DNA from: Chelonoidis abingdonii
Lineage: Eukaryota > Chordata > Testudines > Testudinidae
Assembly (NCBI RefSeq): GCF_003597395.2
Contig: NC_133773.1
Coordinates: 61,491,373 to 61,555,372, forward strand
DNA: 64,000 nt
Direction: 5' to 3'
Shown: positions 12,541 through 23,630 of the stretch, piece after piece
Position numbering within the stretch: the first letter of the stretch is position 1
Layout of the letters: each line of letters starts with the position of its first letter
The notes under the pieces: model-generated
What the model was told of the DNA's origin: nothing
Seen by the model: the letters and a program-made list of their open reading frames with translations, nothing else
Database searches by the model: none
Position numbers and translations under genes: made by a program

Positions 12541-14263
12541 CAGGGGTCAGCAATCTTTCAGATGCGGTGTGCCGAGTCTTCATTTACTTACTCTAATTTA
12601 AGGTTTCGTGTGCCGGTAATACATTTTAATGGCTTTTAGAAGGTCTCTCTCTATAAGTCTATATATTATATAACTAAACTAGTGTTGTATTGTAAAATAA
12701 ACAGGGTTTTCAAAATGTTTAAGAAGCTTCATTTAAAATGAAATTAAAATGTTGATCTTACTCTGCCGGCCCGCTCGCCCGCTGCTGGTCTGGGGTTCTG
12801 TTCACCTAGGCGGCAGCGGGCTGAGCGGGGGCCTGCGGCCGGGACCCCGGCTGGCAAGGGTCCATCAGCCAGAACCCCAGACCAGCAGTGGGCTGTGCGG
12901 GGGCTGGCCAGAGCCAGGACCAGAGGGCTGGGAGTTCAGGGCTGGGGCTGGGTATGTGAGGGGTGTAGGTGTCAGGGCAGAGGGGGCGCTGGGTATGGGT
13001 GGGGTGCCAGAGTCAGGGCTAGGTTGCAGGGGGGGGGATGAAGAGTCAAGTAGAGGGCTGGGTATGTATGAGGAGGTACAGGGCTCAGGGCAGGGGCCTG
13101 GGAGGGTGCGGGGCTGTCAGGGCAGAGGGCATGGTGTGTGTGGGGGGTTCGGGGAATCAGGGCTCAGGGAGTGCTGGGTGACTGCCCCCTAAAAAACTCT
13201 CAACCCCGCTGCTCCTTGTCCCCTGACTACCCCCTCCTGGGACCCCCTGCCCCCAAACTGCCCCCCAGGACCCCACCCCCTATCTAAGCCTCCCTGTTCC
13301 TTGTCCCCAGACTGGACTCTACCTCCTACCTGTCCCTGACTGCCCCGACCCTCATCCACACCCCATCCCCAGCCAGACCCCGCGGGACTCCCATGCCTAT
13401 CCAACCACTCCCTGCCCCTGACAGGGACCCCAGAACTCCCAACCCCATCCAACCCCCCCAACTCCCTGCCTGCCCCAACCCCTTTCCACACCCCTGCCTC
13501 CTGACAGGACCCCAGAACTCCCAACTCATACAACCCCCCCAGCTCCTTGTCCCCTGACCATCCCCGACAGAGACCCCCACCCTAACCTCCACTGCAGGAC
13601 CCTCCACCTTAACCTCCCCCCCCAGGACCCTCCTTGCTCCCGGTCCCCTGACTGCCCTGACCCCTATTCATCCCCTGCCCCCTCACAAACCCAGGGACTC
13701 CCATGCCCCATCCAACCCCCTTGCCCCTAACCACTCCCCTGGGATCCTACCCACCCTGCTCCCTGTCCCCTAACTTCCCCCACCCCTTATCCAACCCCCC
13801 CCAGCCCTGGGCCCCTTACCAGGATGCTCCACACACAGCTAGATATGCTGCTCCGCGGGAGCACACAGCCCCGACCCTCCGGTTGAGCGGGGAGCGTGTC
13901 TGCCTCCCCACGGAGCCAAACGCTGCCCCGCGGGAGTGCGCAGCCCCAACCTCCAGAGCGCTGCGCGCAGCAGCAGGGCTCCAGGGGAGGGGATAAGGTG
14001 GGGGAGAGGCCGGCAGCTTGCTGCGTTCAGCCCTGCGTTCTGGCCCGGGAGTGCGGACCCCGCGGCTTGCCATGCCGGGAGAGTGGGGCCATTTGCCCAC
14101 CCCGTGCGCATGGCTATGCTTCTGCTCCCTGCCCCCGCGGGGGAAGTGGAGGGCAGAGGAGAGCGCGCCAGGTTAGGCAGGATTTTTAGTGACATGCTGG
14201 AGTCCCGGCAGGCTCCAGCGTGCCATTAAAAATTGTCACGCGTGCCATAGGTTGCCGACCCCA
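12541..14263. mobile_element. Non-autonomous hAT, 1.7 kb, 8-bp target duplication
   Basis: The left terminus caggggtcagcaatctttca and the right terminus cataggttgccgacccca are imperfect inverted repeats. The element is flanked by an exact 8-bp repeat, atctagac (12533-12540 and 14264-14271), the size expected for hAT. AT-rich subterminal DNA (12541-12745) carries gtgtgccg words. The centre is a GC-rich degenerate array with no transposase. It sits inside the old CR1, so it is younger than that copy. Confidence 0.92.
12760..14200. repeat. GC-rich degenerate array inside the hAT
   Basis: G-rich on the plus strand until about 13180, then C-rich from 13195 to 13830. It is built from variants of ccctgactgccc, cccatccaaccc and ctccttgtcccctg at irregular spacing. 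The segment switches strand composition in the middle, which hints at an inverted arrangement. The long frames here (for example 12749-13192 and 13189-13533) are composition artefacts. A similar C-rich array is seen at 23385-23620. Confidence 0.7.
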
Positions 14264-15273
14264 ATCTAGACCACCCTGACAGGTGTTTTTCTAATCTGTT
14301 CATAGAAATCCCCAATGACAGAGATTCCACAACCTCTTTAGATAATTTGTTCCAGTGCTTAACTACCCTTACAGTTAGGAAGATTTTCCTAATGTCTAAC
14401 CTATATCTCTCTTACTGCAATTTAAGCCCATTACCTCTTGTCCTGTCCTCGATGGATAAGAGGAACAACTGATCCCCCTCCTCTTTCTAGACCTTTACTC
14501 ATTTTTGTTGCTGTCCTCTGGCTTCTCTCCAATTTGTCCACATCCTTCCCAAACTGTGGTGCCCAGAATTGGACACAGCATTCCAGTTGAGGTCTTATAA
14601 GTGGAAGAATTTCTCTTGTATCTTGCTTACAACACTCCTGCTAATACAGCCAGAATGATGTATTCACTTTTTTTTGCAATAGTATTAATTTGTTGACTCA
14701 CACTTAGTTTGTGATCCATTTTAACCCTCAGATCCTTTTCTGCCGTACACCATCTAAGGCGGTCACTACTTATTTTGTATTTCTGCAATTCACTAGTCCT
14801 TCCTATGTGTAGTACTTTGCATTTGTCCTAATTGAATTTCATTCTATTTATTTCAGACCATTTCTCCAGTTTATCAAGATCATTTTGAATTCTAATCCTG
14901 TCCAAAGTGCTTGTAACCCTTCCCAGCTTGGTATCAACTGCAAACTTTATAAGTATTCTCTCTCCGATATTATCCAAATCATTTATAAAAGATCCTGAAT
15001 GGAATCAGACCCAGGACAGATCCCTGGAGGAAACCACTCAATATGCTCTTCCAGCCTGATTGTAAACCATTGATAACTCTCTGAATTCAGTTTCTCTACG
15101 AGTTGTGCACCCACATTACAGTAGGTTAGTCTAGGCTGTATCTCCTTAGTCTGCTTATGAGAAAGTCATGTGAGACAGTAACGAAAACCTTACAATCACA
15201 GAATATTAGGGTTGGAAGAGACCTCAGGAGGTCGTCTAGTCCAATCCCCTGTTCAAAGCAGGATCAACACCAA

Positions 15274-15846
15274 CTAAATCATCCCAGACAGGGCTTTGTC
15301 AAGCTGGGCCTTAAAAATCTCTAAGGATGGAGATTCCACCACCTCCCTAGGTAACCCATTCCAGTGCTTCACCACGCTCCTAATGAAATAGTGTTTCCCA
15401 ATATCCAACCTAGACCTCCCCAGCTGCAACTTGAAACCACTGCCCGTTCTTGTTCTGTCATCTGCCATCACTGAGAACAGCTAGCTCCATCCTCTTTGGA
15501 ACCCCCTTTCAGGTAGTTGAAGACTACTATCAAATCCCCTCTTACTCATCTCCAGACTAAATAATCCCAGTTCCCTCAGCTTCTCCTCGTAAGTCATGTG
15601 CCCCAGTCCCATGATCATTTTTGCTGCCCTTCTCTGGACTCTCTCCAATTTGTCCACATCCCTTCTGTAGTATGGAGACCAAAACTGGATACAATACTCC
15701 AGGTGTGGCGTCACCAGTGCCAAATAGAGGGGAATAATCACTTCCCTCAATCTGCTGGCAATGCTCCTACTAATACAGCTCAATATGCCATTGGCCTTCT
15801 TGGCAACAAGGGCACACTGCTGACTCATATACAGCTTCTCATCCAC
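15274..15846 (-). pseudogene. CR1 reverse transcriptase C-terminal part
   Basis: Two adjoining minus-strand frames (15481-15846 and 15274-15471) carry the CR1 thumb and tail: VTPHLEYCIQFWSPYYRRD, LERVQRRAAKMIMGL and, after the break, [20 protein letters not shown]. They are separated by a frameshift near 15475. They continue the RT core at 15910-16503 after a further break. Confidence 0.85.
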
Positions 15847-15909
15847 TATAATCCTCAGGTCCTTTTCTGCAGAACTTCTGCTTAGCCAGTTGGTCCCCAG
15901 CCTATAGTG

Positions 15910-16503
15910 TTACATGGAAATCTTACTTCCTAAGTGCAAGACTCTGCACTTGTCCTTCCTGAACCTCATTAGATTTCTTTTGGTCCAATCCTCCAATTTT
16001 TCTAGGTCACTCTGGACCCTATCCCTACCCTCCAGTGTATCTACCTCTCCCCTCAATTTAGTGACATCAGCGAACTTGCTGAGGGTGCAATTAATCCCAT
16101 CATCCAGATCACTAATAAAGTTGTTGAACAAAACCGGACCCAGGATCGACCCCTGGGGCACTCCACTTGATACCAGCTGCCAACTAGACATGGAGTCATT
16201 GATCACTACCCACTGAGCCCAACAATCTAGCCAGCTTTCTATCCACCTTACAGACCATTCATCCAATCCAAACTTTAACTTGCTGGCAAGAATACTGGGG
16301 GAGATTGTACCAAAAGCTTTGCTAAAGTCAAGATATATCTCATCCACCACTTTCCCCATACCGACAAAGTCAGTTATCTCATCACAGAAGGAAATCAGGT
16401 TGGTCAGGAATGACTTGCCCTTGGTGAATCCATGTTGACTGTTTCTGATCACCTTCCTCTCCTCGAAGTGCTTCAGAATGGATTGCTTGAGGACCTGCTC
16501 CAT
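15910..16503 (-). pseudogene. CR1 reverse transcriptase core, catalytic Asp lost
   Basis: A 197-residue open stretch with the ordered RT motifs of a CR1 LINE, an enzyme that primes reverse transcription at a nicked target. Motif A is YLDFSKAF (Asp at residue 59; the consensus continues D, here G). Motif B is SSGVPQGSILGPVLF (about 112-126). Motif C reads FADV (144-147) in place of FADD, so the second catalytic aspartate is Val. The start methionine is simply the first in the frame, since upstream RT sequence lies in another frame across breaks. Catalytically dead even apart from the frameshifts. Confidence 0.88.
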
Positions 16504-16616
16504 GATTTTGCCAGGGACTGAAGTGAGTCTGTAGTTCCCAGGTTCTCTTTCTTCCCTTATTTAAAGACAGGCACTATATTTGCCTTTTTCCAATTTTCTG
16601 GGACCTTCCCCGATTG

Positions 16617-16895
16617 TCACGAATTTTCAGAGATAATGGCCAGTGGCTCTGCAAATACATCAGCCAACTCCCTCAGCACCCTTGGATACATTAGATCTGG
16701 ACCCATGGACTTGTACACGTCCAGCTTTTCTAAATAGTCCTTAACCTGTTCTTTCACCGCTGAGGGCTGCTCACCTCCTCCCCATACTGTATTGCTCAGT
16801 GCAGAAGTCTGGGAGCTGACCTTGTCTGTGAAGACCAAGGCAAAAAAAAAAAAAAAAAAAAAAAGGCAGCACTGGAGTACTTCAGATTTTTCCAC
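16617..16895 (-). pseudogene. CR1 linker and RT N-terminal fragment
   Basis: The minus-strand frame includes [20 protein letters not shown] and [19 protein letters not shown], the stretch preceding RT motif A in CR1. A plus-strand A-run at 16840-16864 inserts a phenylalanine tract, so the frame here is partly artificial. Confidence 0.75.
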
Positions 16896-17225
16896 ATCAT
16901 CATGTCACTATTTTGCCTCACCCATTCAGTAAGGGTCCCACCCTTTTCCTGACCTCATCCTTGTTGCTAACATACCTATACAAACTCTTCTTGTTACCTT
17001 TCACATCCCTTGCTAGCTGCAACTCCAACTGCACCCCTGCACGCTCTAGCAATATTTTTATACTCCTCCCTAGTTCTCTGTCCAAATTTCCACTTCTTCT
17101 AAGCTTCCTTTTTGAGTTTAAGCTCACTGAAGATTTCACTATTAAGCCAAGCTGGTCGCCTGCCATATTTGCTATTCTTTCTGTAATTCGGGTTGGTTCG
17201 TTCCTGCGCCCTCAATAAGGATTCT

Positions 17226-17785
17226 TTAAAATACAGCCATATTAGCTTCCCAGGGGATCCTGCCCATCAGTTCCCTAATGGAATCAAAGTCTGCTTTTCT
17301 GAAGTCCAAGATCCGTATTTTGCTACTCTCCTTTCTTCCTTTTGTCAGGATCCTGAAGTCAACCATCTCATGGTCACTGCTGCCTAGGTTGCCACCCACT
17401 TCTACTTCCCCTACCAATTCTTCCCTGTTTGTAAGCAGCAGGTCAAGAGGCGCACGGCCCCTAGTCAGTTCCTCCAGCACTTGTCCCCAACTCTTTCCAA
17501 AAACTTCCTGGATTGTCAGTGCACTGCTGTATTGCTCTCCAAGCAGATGTCAGGGTGATTGAAGTCCCTCATTAGAACCAGGGCTTGTGATCCGGAAACT
17601 TCAGTTAGTTGTCCGAAGAAAGCCTGGTCTACTTCATCCTTCTGATCCGGCGGTCTATAGCACACGCCCACTACGACATCACCCTTGTTGCTCTCACTTC
17701 TAAACTTAACCCAAATACTCTCAACAGGCTTTTCTCCAGTTTCAAACTGGAGTGCTGAGCAAACATACCGCTCTCTTACATACAA
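17226..17785 (-). pseudogene. CR1 apurinic-like endonuclease fragment
   Basis: Two minus-strand frames hold the C-terminal half of the CR1 endonuclease, which nicks target DNA. 17516-17785 has GDVVVGVCYRPPDQK and then LVLMRDFNHPDIC, where the usual GDFN glycine is Arg. 17226-17480 has LDLLLTNREELVG and GNLGSSDHEMVDFRI, containing the conserved Ser-Asp-His. A frameshift lies between them near 17490. The N-terminal half of the domain is missing by 5' truncation. Confidence 0.82.
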
Positions 17786-18283
17786 TGCAACTCCTCCACC
17801 TTTCCTCCCATATCTGTCCTTCCTGAACAGTTTATACCCATCCTTACTTACATCTATTGCTTCCTCAGATCCACAAGGCTTGTTACCCTGTCAAAGAAAG
17901 ATATTAGATTGGTATGACATGATATGTTCTGGACAAATCTATGTTGACTGTTACTTATCACCTTGTTATCTTTTAGTGTTTACTAATCAATTATTTGATC
18001 ATTCGCTCCATTATCTTCCAGGTACTGAAGTTGAGCTGATGGTCTATAATTGTCCTTATTCAGTTTTTTATCAATAAGTACTATTCTTACCCTTGTCCAG
18101 TCCTCTCGAATCTCTCCTCTCTCTCCATAAGTTCTCAAAGATAATTGCTAATGACTCAAACATCTCTTCAGCCTGTTCCTTAAGTATTCTAGGATATTCC
18201 ATCCGGCCCTGCTGGTGAAGACATCTGACTTGTCTAAATAATTCTTAACTTGTTCTTTCCCTATTTTAGCCTCAGATTCTACC

Positions 18284-19188
18284 CAGGGGTGAAAGTAACT
18301 GAAAGAACTTACCGGTATGCTGGAGTCCTTAGTGGGAGCGTGACCTCAACCAGAAGAGGCGTGGCCTCAACCGGAATAGGTGTTTCAAGGCCCTAGAGCT
18401 CCGGCTGTGGCTGGGAGCCCCAGGGCCTTTAAATCACCCCAGAGCGACCAGCTGCAGAGGCAGCTGGGAGCCTCGGGGCTCAGGGGCAAAATAAAGGGCA
18501 CAGAGCTCCGGCCACTGCAGAGCTTTGGGCCCTTTAAAGTGTCGCTCGAGCCTGACTGCCAGAGCTGCAGCGGTGATTTAAAGTGCCTGGGGCTATCCGC
18601 AGAGGCAGTACCACTGGGTCCTTTACATTTCTCAAAGCAGCAGGAGCCCCGGGCCTTTTAAATCCCTACCCGAGCCCGGCAGCTGGGGAATTAAAGGGCC
18701 AGAGGCTCCGGCTGCTGTGGGGAGCCCAGGGCCCTTTAAAGCACTGCCGGAGCTCGGGCAGCAATTTAAATGGCCTGGGGCTCCCCACAGAAGCAGGAGC
18801 ACCAGGCCCTTTACATTCTCGCCCGAGCCTGGCAGTGCTTTAAAGGGCCCGGGCTTGGGCGGTGATTTGAAGAGCCAGAGGCTCCAGCCACTGTGGGGAG
18901 CCCATGGCCCTTTAAAGCGCTGCCCGAGCCCCACTGCTGGAGCTGCAGCAGCAGCACTTTAAAGGGCCCGGGGCTTCCCGCAGCGGCTGGAGCTCCGGGC
19001 CCTTTAAATCCCCACCCGAGCCTGGCTGCCAGAGCTCCAGCGGTGATTTAAAGGGCCCAGGGCTTCCCGCAGCAGCTGGAGCCCTAGGCCCTTTAAATCA
19101 CTGCCCGGGAAGCTGATCTAGTCTGGCATGGTGTACCAGCTCTTGCCAGTACATTGTACCAGACCATACCAGCTTACTTTCACCTCTG
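18284..19188. mobile_element. Non-autonomous hAT-type element of palindromic units
   Basis: Termini are caggggtgaaagtaa on the left and ttactttcacctctg on the right, inverted with one mismatch. Flanks attctacc (18276-18283) and attttacc (19189-19196) form an 8-bp target duplication with one mismatch. The interior (18377-19100) is an irregular array of units about 75-100 bp long, bounded by ccctttaaa and its complement tttaaaggg. No transposase is present; the frames across it are artefacts. Confidence 0.9.
18400..19100. repeat. TTTAAA-bounded palindromic tandem units
   Basis: ccctttaaa (or a close variant) begins at 18530, 18732, 18807, 18908, 19000 and 19089. Reverse-complement tttaaaggg words lie between them, so each unit is itself roughly palindromic (gggcccggggctt ... 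ggagcyccgggccc). Late spacing is 101, 92 and 89 bp. Confidence 0.75.
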
Positions 19189-19452
19189 ATTTTACCCCAT
19201 TTATACCCCTGTTCACAATGTTAGTCATCCAATCACTGCTAACCTTTCTGGTGAAAAACAAACAAAAAAGGCATGATCTAGTTATATTTACTTTGTAAAA
19301 ACAGAATATGTCACCAACTAGTAGTAAGTATATTTAGAACTTTAAAAGGACCAGTTTTCCAAAACTTAAAGCAGTTTTTGGCAAAACTGACTGGGAACAA
19401 ATTTAAAATGGAAACTAACAAAAACTGGAAATTGTTCAAGTACAACCTATTC

Positions 19453-19673
19453 CAGTGGTTCTCAGACTTTTGTATTGGTGACCCCTTTCACATACCAAGC
19501 CTATGAGTGTAACCCTGCCTTATAAATGAAAAACACTTTTTAATATATTTAACACCATTTTAAATGCTGGAAGCAAAATGGGGTTTGGGGTGGAAACTGA
19601 CAGCTCATGACCCCTCATGTAATAACCTTGTGACCACCTGAGGGTTCCCAACCCCAAGTTTGAGAACTCCTTG
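19453..19673. mobile_element. hAT MITE, 221 bp
   Basis: The left end cagtggttctcagactttt and the right end aagtttgagaactccttg are inverted repeats. The flanking octamers acctattc (19445-19452) and tcctattg (19674-19681) share the central six bases, an aged 8-bp target duplication. The interior includes ggtgacccctttcacat, typical of this family. Confidence 0.85.
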
Positions 19674-19724
19674 TCCTATTGGATAACTAAAAACCCACGA
19701 CTACAAAGACATTTAAAAAACAAA

Positions 19725-21066
19725 AGTTATGCTGGGTAAGGAGCCAATCTGGCTAAAAGGAGATGTGAATGTGGTGATAAAACAAATAAAATATATAAAG
19801 GACGCGAAAAAGGGGAAGTAAATGGCAATGAATATAAGTTAAAAAAAGAGCAGGCAACTGATAAGGGAAGTCAGGTATAGGTCCATCAGTACATGCAGAT
19901 GCTAAACTTGTAAACAGTGATGTAGAAAAGTCAGGAATGTGAAATAGATATTTCTACTCTCTGTTTAGAATGAGACAAGGGGATGTACCCAACCCTTGTG
20001 ATTCTGTAGAGAAAATATTATGATTACTATCTGTAACAAACGAGCATATGAGGCAGCATCTGCCAAAATTAACATTTGCAAATAAACAGACTCGAACAAT
20101 TTAAAACCAAGAGTCTTAAAGGAACTAACCAAGGAGCACTTTGAACCGCTAATGTGACTTTTTAACTAATCTTGAAAAACAAGGGACATTCCAAAGGGCT
20201 GAGGACTGCCAACGTAGTCCCAATATTTAAAAAGGGAGAAAAGGATGACCCAGGGAATTGTAGACCAGTTAGTCTGACATTAATCCCAGGTAAAATAATG
20301 GACCAGTTAATTTGGGACTCTATCAAAGAACTAGAGCCTACATAGCATGGTTTCATGGAAAGCAGGTATTGTCAAACTTTTTTTTTTTTTTTTTTTTTTA
20401 ACAGGGTTACAGATCTGGTTGATACAGGCAACTGTGTTTACACATCATACATAGATTTTTCCAAGGCATTTGACTTAGTATCACATGACATTTTGATTTT
20501 TTTAAAAACTGAATTATACAGAATACATATTAGATGGATTAACAATTGGCTCACAGATAGATCTCAAAATGTAGTTGTTAATGGGGAGATCTCAATGAGT
20601 GGGATGAGATGTTATACATACAGGATGACAGACTGTCTTAGAAAACAGTGACTTAGAGAAGGACATAGGCATTATCACAAGTACTTGCCTCAACATGAGC
20701 TGTCAGTGCAATACTGGCAAAAAGCTAATGAGATCCTCAGATGTATAAAAAAGAGCAACAAAAGTAGAAGCATGGAAGTGATCTTGACATTTGTACACAG
20801 AATTGGTATGACCACTGCTAGAATGCTGTATCCATTTCTGAAAATCACACTTCATGAAGAATAAAATACTGGAAGAGTTCAAAGGAGGGCCACAAAAATT
20901 ATTAAAGAGCTGGTCTCAAGATGTGAGGCTTAAGGAGCTTCAACCCATTCAGTTTATCGAGGAGAAGGTTGAGAAGTATCTTGATCCCTGTGTATAGGTT
21001 CTTAAACATGGAGAAAATTTATGATAGTGGGGAACTGTTCAATCTTGCTGACAAATGCATTGTGAC
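19725..21066 (+). mobile_element. CR1 LINE fragment, plus strand
   Basis: A plus-strand CR1 spanning RT coding and part of the 3' region. The motif A block (TSYIDFSKAFDLVSHDI, about 20443-20494) is readable in frame 20355-20651, followed by IHIRWINNWLTDRSQNVVVN. A run of about 22 T (20379-20400) has expanded within coding DNA and gives a false phenylalanine tract. Upstream, the RT N-terminal region (20160-20350) is in other frames with stops. The 3' UTR and tail are missing. Its right end abuts an LTR-like repeat. Confidence 0.8.
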
Positions 21067-22586
21067 AAATAAAGCAATTTCTTGTATATCCTTGGAAGAC
21101 CTTATTAAATTAAATTTAAGTATCTTTGGGGTCCATTGTATTAAATGCAAAGTTTATGTATTATCACGGGCCAGGACTATATGTAACTTCTCTGCGAGGG
21201 AGATGTGATGCGAGGCCTGGGAGTCAAGAAACTATACTGAAAGTGTGCCAGACAAGAATGGACTTCTGGAACAACAGAGTGAATTAGATTTCCTGAGAAA
21301 CAAAGGGAGAGGTTAGCAAATGCCTTTATCTCCGGTTACACAAAAAAACAGCCTTCTGAATCATAGAATATCAGGGTTGGAAGGGACCTCAGGAGGTCAT
21401 CTAGTCCAACCTCCTGCTCAAAGAAGGACCAACAGCAATTCAATCATCCCAGCCAGGACTTTGTCAACCCTGATCTTACCACCTCCCTAGGTAACCCATT
21501 CCAGTGTTTCACCACCCTTCTAGTGAAAAAGTTTTTCCTAATATCCAACCTAAACCTCCCCACTACAACTTGAGACCATTACTCTTTGTTCTCTCATCTG
21601 CTACCCCTGAGAACAGTCTAGATCCATCCTCTTTGGAACCCCCTTTCAGGTAGCTGAAAGCAGCTATCAAATCCCCCCTCATTCGTCTCTTCTGCAGACT
21701 AAATAATCCCAGTTCCCTCAGCCTCTCCTCATAAATCACGTGCTCCAGCCTCCTAATCATTTTTGTTGCCCTCTGCAGGACTCTTTCCAATTTTTCCATC
21801 CTTCTTGTAGTGTGGAGCCCAAAACTGGAAACAGTACTCCAGATGAGGCCTCTGTAACCCCTAGGTCCTTTTCTGCAGAACTGCTGCCTAGCCACTTGGT
21901 CCCTAGTCTGTAGTAGTGCATGGGATTCTTCCGTCCTAAGTGCAAGACTCTGCACTTGTCCTTGTTGAACTTCATGAGATTTATTTTGACCCAATCCTCT
22001 AATTTGCCCACATCCTGAAGCTACGTCCTGAAGAGTGAATCACTGTTTGCTGATTACCTGGTCTCCAATACTGGAGATCAGTGGCCTGAGCTATATAAAG
22101 AAATAGGCTGATCTGCTCAGTTTGTGTTCTGGTTCCAAATCACAGGGAGTTATGAACTTGTAATGAAGAGAAAACCCAACTGTGTGTTTTTAAGGACTGA
22201 CACCTACCCAACTCTAAAACTGAAGTTGAGGTGACCTCTGGTAAGCATTTTAGCACACATGTAGGTTCTTTTACTGTTTTTAAAATGTTTTATCTGTAAT
22301 GCTTTCACCTTCCAAATGGATGTCCTTATTTAGAAAGAGCAAGTGTGGTAACTTGTAACTGCAAACAATTACATTGTTCATGGCCTCTAGAGAGACAGCA
22401 AAGCACAGACACAGGCCTGTTTAGGCAGTCTGGCTTGCTGAGAATATCACAGTGTAAATCAAGGAGCTGTGCTGTCTTGACAGCCTGGTCAGGAGACAGA
22501 AAGACACAGGTCTCTCCCCAAGAGAGGTAATGGCAGAGAAGCTCAGAGCCCAGAGTGGGTGCCCCAGAAGGGGGGAATACAGATAT
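21067..22586 (+). mobile_element. LTR-like repeat copy 1, split by CR1
   Basis: One of three copies of the same repeat (others 26330-26880 and 30592-31395). It has the shared words taagtatcttt.gggtccattg near the left and gcctgtttaggcagtctg (22417-22434) and gaatacag near the right. A later CR1 occupies 21361-22014. There is no coding capacity. I treat it as a solo LTR-like repeat because copy 3 starts TGT, ends ACA and has an internal AATAAA, but no clean target duplication was found. Confidence 0.6.
21361..22014 (-). mobile_element. CR1 LINE 3' fragment nested in LTR-like repeat
   Basis: Minus-strand CR1, 654 bp. It begins tcatagaatatcagggttgg at its 3' end and includes RT-tail frames ([20 protein letters not shown], about 21890-21975). 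It is flanked by ctgaa at 21356-21360 and 22015-22019, a short target duplication. Host sequence reads through as agccttctgaa/gctacgtcctg. Same young subfamily as 15194-17841. Confidence 0.88.
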
Positions 22587-22977
22587 GAATCAAATGAAAT
22601 AATCAACGATAAAAATCACTACATTCTCAGTTTTATACCCAGAGGATATTAAAAAACGGCTAATAGCTATAGGCCAGAAGATCAAAATACCTGAAATGCC
22701 CATGGGTGGCTCACAGGCCCATGTTCTGAAGTATCAAAATACTTGTGGAATACTTATTAAATTTCTAGCCAGAACTAGTTGTGGTTTCATCTAGCAGCTC
22801 TGTTCTGCCCAGTTCTGATTTGAGCCTTTTCAAGTGACCACAGACAAAATAAAAATTTGTCACAGACTTACACTGGTGTTTTTTCTGCTATTTAGGGCCA
22901 GATTATGTTGCTCCTAAATCACATTGGGCAGTAGTTGCTCACGTGACTAGTCCCTAGTGAGGTAAATAACTGCTCAC
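22587..22977. other. Unassigned spacer
   Basis: No gene or repeat recognised between the LTR-like repeat and the CR1 3' tail. Confidence 0.4.
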
Positions 22978-23066
22978 TAATGTGGGTGGATGAGATTCTG
23001 TGGCCTGCATTGTGCAGGTCAGACTAGATGATCATAATGGTCCCTTCTGATCTTAAAGTCTATGAG
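22978..23066 (+). mobile_element. CR1 3'-end fragment
   Basis: Words gattctgtggcctgcattgt, gactagatgatcataatggt and cccttctgatcttaaagtct are the conserved CR1 3' UTR end on the plus strand. A second copy lies at 46783-46872. Confidence 0.85.
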
Positions 23067-23280
23067 ATGCAGTTGCCCTTAACTGTGACATATATGTAGG
23101 TTTGCCAGACATCCAGTTTTCGACCAGAATGCCCGGTCGGAAAGGGACCCTGGCAGCTCTGGTCTGCACAGCGGACCAGGCTGCTAAAAGTCCAGTCGGC
23201 TACAGCAGGGCAGGCAGGATCTGTGCCCAGCTCCACGCAGCTCCTGGGAAGTGGCCGGCATGTCCCTCCAGCTCCTAGGC

Positions 23281-23630
23281 CAGGGATGGGCAAACATTTT
23301 GGCCTGAGGCCACATTGGATTCTGAAACTGTATATGGGGCTGGGTAGGGAAGGCTGTGCTCCTCAAACAGCCTGGCCCCCGCCTCCTATCTGCCCCCCTC
23401 CCACTTCCTGCCCCTTGACTCCCTCCCTCAGAATCCCCAACCCATCCAACCTCCCGTGCTCCCTGTCCCAACTGCCCGACCTCCTATCCGACTGCACCAA
23501 CCCCTATCCACACCCCCGCCACCTGACCCCCCCTCATCTCCAGCTCCACCTCAAAGCCTGCCCCCCCAGATGGCACCCTCACCCCCTCCTGCACCCCAGC
23601 CCCTTGCCCCAGCCTGGTGAAAAGGAGCCA
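23281..23630 (+). mobile_element. Truncated hAT-type element with C-rich array
   Basis: The left terminus cagggatgggcaaacatttt is a hAT-type end. After about 100 bases it enters a C-rich array (ccctgtcccaactgcc, cccctatccacacccc) like the one inside the hAT at 12541-14263. No matching right terminus is found, so it is truncated or unresolved. The frames across it are artefacts. Confidence 0.6.

Larger units (their letters stand above)
15194..17841 (-). mobile_element. Younger CR1 LINE inserted in the old CR1
   Basis: A 2.65-kb minus-strand CR1 with its 3' end at the left (aatattagggttggaagaga). It retains remnants of the endonuclease and reverse transcriptase. It is flanked by ccttac at 15188-15193 and 17842-17847, a probable short target duplication. 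It interrupts the older CR1 within the words aaaacctta / acatctattgc. The 5' end is truncated within the endonuclease region. A run of about 22 A on the plus strand (16840-16864) disrupts the linker coding. It resembles the CR1 at 21361-22014. Confidence 0.9.
12447..19273 (-). mobile_element. Old CR1 LINE split by three nested insertions
   Basis: One minus-strand CR1 can be followed through four pieces: 12447-12540 (3' end, catagaaacgtgggagtgga), 14264-15193, 17842-18283 and 19189-19273. Sequence resumes in register after each insertion. For example, the CR1 phrase acaatgttagtcatccaatc follows directly after the third insertion. The CR1 itself totals about 1.5 kb; the rest is two hAT elements and a younger CR1, each annotated below. 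Coding capacity is lost. Confidence 0.85.

Noticed and set aside
12749..14229. Cluster of long Gly/Pro/Arg-rich open frames on both strands
   Set aside because: GC-rich array inside a hAT element lacks stop codons by composition; no domain and no consistent frame.
16617..16895. Phenylalanine tract suggesting a membrane segment
   Set aside because: It is a translated A-run expansion within a dead CR1.
18380..18962. Overlapping Leu/Gly/Pro-rich frames on both strands
   Set aside because: Products of the palindromic units of the 18284-19188 element.
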